Below, in pieces: positions 58,597 through 64,000 of a stretch of DNA of 64,000 nucleotides; the first letter of the stretch is position 1; every line of letters starts with the position of its first letter. The notes beneath the pieces were generated by a model. The model was not told where the DNA came from. It did not search any database and saw nothing but the letters and a program-made list of their open reading frames with translations. Origin of the DNA: Mesorhizobium sp. dw_380 (lineage in GTDB: Bacteria; Pseudomonadota; Alphaproteobacteria; Rhizobiales; Rhizobiaceae); contig NZ_JAFFIW010000008.1 of the NCBI RefSeq assembly GCF_018588885.1, forward strand, positions 178,322 to 242,321, written 5' to 3'. The translations under genes were made by a program, and so were the position numbers.

Positions 58597-59319
58597 CTAT
58601 CGCGGCGGGCCGAAGATGCCCATCTCAGCGCTCTGGGCAGTCGCCTGCGCCTTGTTATAGATGCCGGTCGGCATCGCCATTGCCCAGCCATTCGCCACGA
58701 GCCAGGCGCCGACATCCTGCTTGCCCAGCCGGCACGGTGCGGCGATGGCGAAGCGCTCGGCGTCCGGCGGCAGAAAACACTTCAGCGCGCGCCCACGCAG
58801 CCAGGCATTGAAAGCCGCGCGGGCACGCTGGCCGCAGGGCCAGCCTTCATCGCGAAACGAACAGGTCTGGTCAGCGTCGATGTCCCCGGTCCCGCTGATG
58901 ATCACCTTCCGCCCCATCGATTCGAAAATCGCCGATGACGTTGCAACCGGATGGTAGAGCAGGGTTTCGCGCCAGTCTTGCGGCATCGGCGTTCTGGGCG
59001 GTACGGCGAGGCCGAGTTCTCCGAGCGGTGGCCGGGCTTCCACCCGCTCGATTTCGGATGCGTCGACCGGCGGCGGGGCGATAAGGCTCTCGGCAATCCG
59101 CCGCGCCGGTTCTCGCCTTTGCCCGTCGAGAATGGCCGCGTCCGCCGGGCCTGCTTGCTCGCCGGCTATTTCCAGGGGCGGTGCAGGGACAGGCTGGTTG
59201 ACCGAAAGCAAGGCTCCGCCACGCACGATCAGGATAATTCCGACCAGCAGCTCGAGGCCCCCGACCGCGATCACCAGGCGGGCATGCCAGCCCATCAGGC
59301 CGGCGCAGCGTTCGAGCAA
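58597..59319 (-). CDS. Membrane-anchored thermonuclease-like protein
   Basis: This 240-residue protein has one N-terminal membrane segment (LVIAVGGLELLVGIILIVRG) and a C-terminal staphylococcal nuclease-like domain at about residues 130-240 (CGQRARAAFNAWLRGR; KCFLPP; CRLGKQDVGAWLVANGWAMA; SAEMGIFGPP). The active-site R-x-x-G-I-D-x-P-E motif is not visible, so catalysis is doubtful. The domain should be periplasmic. It lies 18 bases after the lipoprotein gene, same strand. Confidence 0.72.
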   Translation of the reverse strand: MLERCAGLMGWHARLVIAVGGLELLVGIILIVRGGALLSVNQPVPAPPLEIAGEQAGPADAAILDGQRREPARRIAESLIAPPPVDASEIERVEARPPLGELGLAVPPRTPMPQDWRETLLYHPVATSSAIFESMGRKVIISGTGDIDADQTCSFRDEGWPCGQRARAAFNAWLRGRALKCFLPPDAERFAIAAPCRLGKQDVGAWLVANGWAMAMPTGIYNKAQATAQSAEMGIFGPPR

Positions 59320-59337
59320 GATCCCGCCGCCAGCCGG

Positions 59338-60531
59338 TCAGAACCCCGACGTCGATTTGGCAACCAGTTTGAGCGCACCCTTTTCTATCCGATAGAATGG
59401 CATCGATCTTTGGCTGGATCCGTCGGCGCGAAAGCGGAACAAACCTGTCGATCCACGAAACCCGTTCGGGTTTTCAAGGGTCTGTTTGCTGAAGCCATCA
59501 GGTCCGACCGCGCTGGCAATCCCTGCCGTCAGGGCAACCATATCATAAGCGTAGGCCACATTGACGTCGGCCGGGTAGTTGTATGTTGTCCTGAAACGGT
59601 CCGCGATCGGTCCGGTTTCGCTGGGATCGAGCGTGGCGATGTATGCTCCCTCGAACAGCGGATCCATGGGATGCTCCAGCCAACGGTCCGTTCCGACGAC
59701 AGAGATTGCCTTTCCCGGAATGCCCTTTGATTTGAGGGCGGCAAGCACAGGTGAAGGACTGCCTTCGCCGCTGGCAACGATGACCGCGTCGGGAGCGTCG
59801 ACGAGCGAGCCCATTTGGTCGACCGCCTTCGCGCCACCGTCGCCGGCCGAATAGGGCAGTGTGACCGCGAGCGTCGCGCCATAGATGCTGAGGCCGTTCG
59901 CCACCCGCTTTTCCACTGAGCTGGCGTCCGAGCCTTCCGCGACGAACAATACGAATTTCTTGCTACCTTTCGCGGCGAGCCCGGCGGCGCCCGCCGCGGC
60001 GCTGTCGGCTTCGCTGAGGCGCACGGCATAAACCCCGGCGCCGCCCGCGAAATTGTCGGCAAGCGCCAGAACCGGCGGCCGCTTCGAGCCGGACAGCGTG
60101 GCAATATGCTGGGCCGCCGGCAATTCGGTCGGACCGATGACGACTTTGGATCCCGTCGTTATGGCTTGCACCGCCAATTTGCCGGCCTGTGCGCTGTCGC
60201 CTTTCGTGTCCTCTATCGTCAACGTCAGCAATCCATTGCCGATATCCGTCATCGCCAGCTTGGCGGCATCGCGCATCTTCCTGCCGGTTTCCCCTGACGT
60301 GCCGGACGCGGACAAGGGCAGCAGCATCGTGACTTTGGTTGTACCGATGCCGAGCGACTGGGTCGTCTGGGCTGGCCCAGCGGCGCCGTTCTGGCCGGCG
60401 GGCGCGGCAACCGCGGCCGGATCGAGCACTTCGGAAACGTTGCCTTTCGACTGGCAGCCCGACACTATCACGGCGAGCCCGAGCGCGATTGCCCATGTCC
60501 GCAGACTGCGGCCCTCCTGGCCAGCTTCCAT
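59338..60531 (-). CDS. Lipoprotein of the type I periplasmic binding fold (penicillin-binding protein activator type)
   Basis: This 397-residue lipoprotein has a signal (RTWAIALGLAVIVSGC) with the lipid-modified Cys26. The mature part resembles the leucine-binding/LpoA-type fold: VTMLLPLSASGTSGETGRKMRDAAKLA, KVVIGPTELPAAQHIA and GTDRWLEHPMDPLFEGAY. In proteobacteria such proteins act as activators of penicillin-binding proteins or as ABC solute receptors; no transporter is adjacent, so the first is favoured. ATG at 60531 follows GGAGCAAGC. Confidence 0.82.
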   Translation of the reverse strand: MEAGQEGRSLRTWAIALGLAVIVSGCQSKGNVSEVLDPAAVAAPAGQNGAAGPAQTTQSLGIGTTKVTMLLPLSASGTSGETGRKMRDAAKLAMTDIGNGLLTLTIEDTKGDSAQAGKLAVQAITTGSKVVIGPTELPAAQHIATLSGSKRPPVLALADNFAGGAGVYAVRLSEADSAAAGAAGLAAKGSKKFVLFVAEGSDASSVEKRVANGLSIYGATLAVTLPYSAGDGGAKAVDQMGSLVDAPDAVIVASGEGSPSPVLAALKSKGIPGKAISVVGTDRWLEHPMDPLFEGAYIATLDPSETGPIADRFRTTYNYPADVNVAYAYDMVALTAGIASAVGPDGFSKQTLENPNGFRGSTGLFRFRADGSSQRSMPFYRIEKGALKLVAKSTSGF

Positions 60532-60625
60532 GCTTGCTCCACCCCGTCTGCCGCCGGTATTTCCCGGTCTGGTCTTCAAGCCATGTTACGGCGGACTTGG
60601 CTATCCGTCTTGCTGTTCTTTGATT

Positions 60626-60730
60626 TAGAGCAATTCCAGGAAAAGTGTGAAACGGTTTTCCCACAGGAATTGCGTCAAAACAAAGAGCTAGAGCGATTCA
60701 CCGTTTCCGTTAACCGGTGAATCGCTCTAG
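60626..60730. repeat. RIME-like two-palindrome repeat, copy 2
   Basis: A second copy of the element at 34727-34830, starting TAGAGCAATTCC and ending ATCGCTCTAG, with the palindromes TTCC...GGAA and AGAGCGATTCACCG...GTGAATCGCTCT (perfect inner stem). It fills part of the 340-base gap between the lipoprotein gene and the small secreted-protein gene; the rest of that gap shows no gene. Confidence 0.85.
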
Positions 60731-60871
60731 CTGTCGAAAAGCCGCCAGTCGGCTGACTGCGTCCCGCGTAAGGTCGGTCCAGTCACTTGGCGCTGGCCCG
60801 CGTGGCAAACAGGCCAAGGCGATCGCCAGCGATCGCCCTCAAAGCCGATCCGTTGGCTGTCATGAGTCCGG

Positions 60872-61240
60872 TCAGTGCATGTATTCGACCATGCGATCGT
60901 GGAAACACTCGCATTTGTTGAGCGTGTCCTCGTCCTTATAGTCCGTCTTCAGGTAGCCATAGGCCATGCCACAGGCGACCTTGGCTTCCGAAGCCCACAC
61001 GAATGCCGGCCGGGATGAATTGATCCATTCCGAACTGTTGGCGACGGCAACCGATTCGTCCATCAGCTTGACCACCTGGGCCTTGAGATCGACGATGTTG
61101 TCGGTCAGCACCAGGTTGGACGTGCCGACGACGCGGCAATAGTCGCCTACCGGTTCCCCGATGATGTCGGCGGCAAATCCCGTCGATCCGGCCAAGAGCA
61201 GTGCCGTGGCCGAAACCAGCAATCTTGCAGAACGTTTCAT
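60872..61240 (-). CDS. Small secreted hypothetical protein
   Basis: This 122-residue protein has a signal peptide (MKRSARLLVSATALLLAGSTGFAAD, cleavage after FAA near 24). The mature part has four cysteines (DYCRVV; VACGMAYGY; NKCECF), which suggests disulphide-bonded structure in the periplasm. No family recognised. ATG at 61240. It follows the large RTX gene on the same strand by about 70 bases but has its own gap. Confidence 0.65.
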   Translation of the reverse strand: MKRSARLLVSATALLLAGSTGFAADIIGEPVGDYCRVVGTSNLVLTDNIVDLKAQVVKLMDESVAVANSSEWINSSRPAFVWASEAKVACGMAYGYLKTDYKDEDTLNKCECFHDRMVEYMH

Positions 61241-61310
61241 GTAAGCCCCTCGATATCCTCAGTTTATCGTTCGCTAATGCATAGCACGGGAGCGCGACCG
61301 CGCAGAAGTG

Positions 61311-64000
61311 CTAAATCGTGACGTGCTGCTGTGTGTGTGTTGAGTCGTCGTAAAGAATGTTGATGGTGCCGGCGGCAGGCGCGTTCTGCAGAACGGCGAC
61401 GTCGACGAAGTTGGCCGAGTTGCCTGAGCCAGTAGTGTCGACGCTAACCGTGCTGGTTGCGCTGTTATAGTGCACATAGTCGGCGATGTTGCCGGCCGGC
61501 GCCTTGTCGAACAGCGCAGTGAGGTCGATCTTGTCCCCTTCAGCGCCATGGTAGTCGGCGATCAGATCCTTGATGTTCAGATTGTCGATCTTGAACGTGT
61601 CGGCGCCTGAAGTGCCAGCGATCGCCACCGACGGCTCCGTCGGTGCAACAAGCGAGGTGTTGAGTTCGACCTCGACGTAGTTGCCGGTCGTACCGTCGGC
61701 CATCTGGAACGTGCCGTTGCCTGTCACGGTCTGCCCGTCGATTTCGCCAACAGTCGGAGTAGCCGCTGTGCTGATGGAGACGATACCGTTATCGGCGAGG
61801 TGTGACAATTCCCCGCTGTCGCTGATGCCATTGGCATTGGCGTCCTTCCAGATCAGCAGGCTGTCGAAGACGGTGTCATTGTGATCGATGACGCCGTCAT
61901 GGTTGCTGTCGAGCGAAGCCAGTGCTGCCGCCCCGCTGGCGAAGTTACCACCGCCGAAGTTCGGCGTGAACAGCTCCTTGCCGTCGTCGATCTTGCCGTC
62001 ATGGTTGAGGTCGACCGCGAGCATGCCGTCATGGGATGTGTTCCAGGCAAGCTGCTCCTTGCTGCCATCGCCATTCATATCGAACTGGACACCGTGGCTG
62101 ACATCGGAGAAGGCGAACCCATCGTGGTTCAGGTCGAGGATGATCGGGTCGACCGATCCTCCGATCAAAGTGTTCAGGTTCGTTATCGTGACGTTCTGGA
62201 GGTCAACGAATGCACCCACGCCCGCATTGGTGGTCGTCTGGGTGTAGACGAAGGTATGATCTACTCCTGAGATCGTTGCGGTGAATGCGAGCGTCGCCCC
62301 GGCGTTTCCGATGTCTGTAATCGTCAGGTACTGGACGACCGCAGCCAAGCTTGCGGCAGACGTGACCGCCAATGGCGCGGTAAAGGTGTCGGTTCCGAAG
62401 AAGCTGGCCATACCGTTTGTCACGGTATGCGACTGAACGGTATCTCCACCGATCGTCAAAGTGGAATTACCGCCGTCGACACTAGTGGCTGCGGCCACGA
62501 GCGTGCCAGGCAGGCTCAACTTGTCGGTCCCGGCGACGAAGTCCGTAATAATGTCATAGCCGGAGATCGTGCCGGAGTTGCCCGATCCGCCAATGACAGG
62601 CGTCGAATCGCCGGCCCCGATCACGAACGTGTCGGCACCGGTGCCGCCGGTCATCGTGTCAGCGCCCGCCCCACCGTTCAGAGTATCGTTTCCGGCAAGC
62701 CCTTGCAGGATGTCGTTGCCTCCGCTGCCGTTCAGTGTGTCGCCGTTGGCTGTACCCTGCATGGTTTCGGCATCCGCCGTGCCAGTATATGTGACGCCAT
62801 TGACTACGTGAACGTCCAGTTGCTGTGCCGTTGAGGTATCGCCGTCTGCGTCTTTTACCGTGACGTTGAAGGTCAGATCGGCGTTCTGGGCCGTCGTCGT
62901 GGTGCTGATCAGACCGATATCGGAGATTTTGAACCCGAGATCGTTGGTATCGGAGCTCAGGTTTTGGACCCCGGTGCTCGCTCCGCCGGCGCCGATGGCA
63001 CCGTTGAGATTGATCGCCGTGCCGGTGATCCCTTCATCGGTCGGAGTTATCTGTGCGCCGACCAGCACGTAGTGCTCACCGGGAGCATTGTAGTCATTCG
63101 ATTCGATGATCAATAGTCCGTCATTGTTGTCGAGCGTTACACCCGAGTAGATGCCAGGACCAGTGCCCGCGCCCTTGAAGATGTCGCCGTTCTCAACAAA
63201 CATCGCCTTGGTTGTATAGGTGCCTGCAACCGTATCGTAGAGTTTCAGGATGACGATGAAATCTTCGGAGTTCCCGATGCCATCAAACTTCAGGAACATC
63301 GAACTCACCTGGGCATCAGGCGTCAAACCCGTGAATCCAGTCGGGTTCGTGGTGAAGAAGTCCATGTCCATGACTTCTCCCTTGCCCATTGTATCGCCGG
63401 CAACGCCGTTTGCTGTGCCGGAGATGGACACGTATGATGAGCTCTGGGTGAGCAATTCTCCGTTCACGTAAGTAAGCGGATTGCCGTCAATCGAGCCTGA
63501 TTGCAGATTGTCGACGCCAGTGCCAGAGCCCGGTTCCGCAAAGCCGGTAAACTGGATGAACAGGTTTGGATTGACCTGAGCTACCGCGACATCCGGCTGG
63601 CTGTTGTCAATTGTCGAGGATCCTGGCTGATACCCGACGATAGAAGACGAATTGCTCACCGTGCTGATCGTTACCGCAGAAATCGGGTCGACCAGATCCA
63701 CGGTATAAGTTCCCGCCACCTTGTCGAAAGTGATGGTGCCCGTCTCGTGGGTGGATGCGCCACCGGTGAGATAGTCGAAGCTGACATTGAAGACAGCCTC
63801 TGTCGACGTTTCAGAAGCCCAGGCTACGGTCGGCGTCGTGATCGCGTTCCCGGCCACGGTACCGGCCAATGTGATGGCGGCAAAGTCAGAATTGACACTG
63901 CTGTAAGTCGTATGTCCGTCAGCCCCGATTGCGTAGTCAAACACACCGGTTCCACTGACGGTCCCGCTGTTGGCGAAATAGAGATCCGTCTTGTCGAGAA
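61311..64000 (-). CDS. Large RTX / EF-hand calcium-binding protein, 3' part
   Basis: The frame is open to the window edge, so only the last 896 residues are seen. They include strand-rich VCBS-like repeats, then RTX nonapeptides (GTADAETMQGTANGDTLNG; GGNDILQGL; GNDTLNGGAG; GADTMTGGTGADTF), then at least five EF-hand-type loops (DLNHDGFAFSD; DMNGDGSKEQ; DLNHDGKIDDG; DSNHDGVIDHND; DANANGISDSGEL) and a second DTFKIDNL block. Such proteins are exported by type I secretion using a C-terminal signal. Role may be adhesion or surface/exopolysaccharide-related. No secretion genes are in the window. Confidence 0.85.
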   Translation of the reverse strand, partial: LDKTDLYFANSGTVSGTGVFDYAIGADGHTTYSSVNSDFAAITLAGTVAGNAITTPTVAWASETSTEAVFNVSFDYLTGGASTHETGTITFDKVAGTYTVDLVDPISAVTISTVSNSSSIVGYQPGSSTIDNSQPDVAVAQVNPNLFIQFTGFAEPGSGTGVDNLQSGSIDGNPLTYVNGELLTQSSSYVSISGTANGVAGDTMGKGEVMDMDFFTTNPTGFTGLTPDAQVSSMFLKFDGIGNSEDFIVILKLYDTVAGTYTTKAMFVENGDIFKGAGTGPGIYSGVTLDNNDGLLIIESNDYNAPGEHYVLVGAQITPTDEGITGTAINLNGAIGAGGASTGVQNLSSDTNDLGFKISDIGLISTTTTAQNADLTFNVTVKDADGDTSTAQQLDVHVVNGVTYTGTADAETMQGTANGDTLNGSGGNDILQGLAGNDTLNGGAGADTMTGGTGADTFVIGAGDSTPVIGGSGNSGTISGYDIITDFVAGTDKLSLPGTLVAAATSVDGGNSTLTIGGDTVQSHTVTNGMASFFGTDTFTAPLAVTSAASLAAVVQYLTITDIGNAGATLAFTATISGVDHTFVYTQTTTNAGVGAFVDLQNVTITNLNTLIGGSVDPIILDLNHDGFAFSDVSHGVQFDMNGDGSKEQLAWNTSHDGMLAVDLNHDGKIDDGKELFTPNFGGGNFASGAAALASLDSNHDGVIDHNDTVFDSLLIWKDANANGISDSGELSHLADNGIVSISTAATPTVGEIDGQTVTGNGTFQMADGTTGNYVEVELNTSLVAPTEPSVAIAGTSGADTFKIDNLNIKDLIADYHGAEGDKIDLTALFDKAPAGNIADYVHYNSATSTVSVDTTGSGNSANFVDVAVLQNAPAAGTINILYDDSTHTQQHVTI

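Overview
The window looks like a chromosomal segment of an alphaproteobacterium of the Rhizobiales, most likely Mesorhizobium or a close relative. The evidence is the high G+C content, ALA synthase (hemA, Shemin pathway), the rhizobial rhaRSTPQUK/rhaDI rhamnose locus, the core cluster hisD / UPF0262 / phosphatase / infA / maf / yacG, and short palindromic intergenic repeats of the kind found in rhizobia. Genus is an inference; no rRNA is present.

Layout. 0-5 kb: a truncated aminotransferase, hemA, galE, a D-amino-acid dehydrogenase and a small conserved gene. 5.2-7 kb: an unusual protein joining a PLP racemase domain to an arginase-like domain that has lost its metal ligands. 7-17.9 kb: complete L-rhamnose locus, with regulator, ABC transporter, mutarotase and kinase on the minus strand and the bifunctional aldolase/dehydrogenase and isomerase divergent on the plus strand. 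18-25 kb: gamma-glutamyltransferase, an iron-siderophore binding protein plus double permease without an ATPase, and several hypotheticals. 25.3-27.1 kb: a decayed 1.7-kb island in tRNA-Phe, bounded by a 25-bp direct repeat and holding an integrase remnant. 27.5-34.7 kb: AraC regulator, sugar ABC transporter and a Gfo/Idh-aldo/keto reductase fusion. 34.8-44.9 kb: AraC regulator, two family-4 glycosidases and a peptide-type ABC transporter, resembling the rhizobial alpha-galactoside (agp/melA) system. 45-50.8 kb: conserved housekeeping genes and murA. 50.9-56 kb: tRNA-Thr followed by a probable 5-kb island (von Willebrand protein, membrane protein, EamA exporter, BTAD/TPR regulator) ending at a degenerate copy of the tRNA 3' end. 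56-61 kb: sparse region, cupin, degenerate GGDEF protein, nuclease-like protein, lipoprotein. 61.3-64 kb: the C-terminal part of a large RTX/EF-hand secreted protein that continues beyond the window.

Recurring themes. All three sugar transporter operons carry a strong hairpin or palindromic repeat just after the binding-protein gene, which would suit unequal expression of binding protein and membrane components. Two kinds of intergenic repeat recur: a 55-60 bp palindromic element (five copies, four of them in two inverted doublets of 177-178 bp, like REPINs) and a 104-bp two-palindrome element (two copies, RIME-like). In one place a repeat supplies a stop codon, and in another it encodes part of the N-terminus of RhaT.
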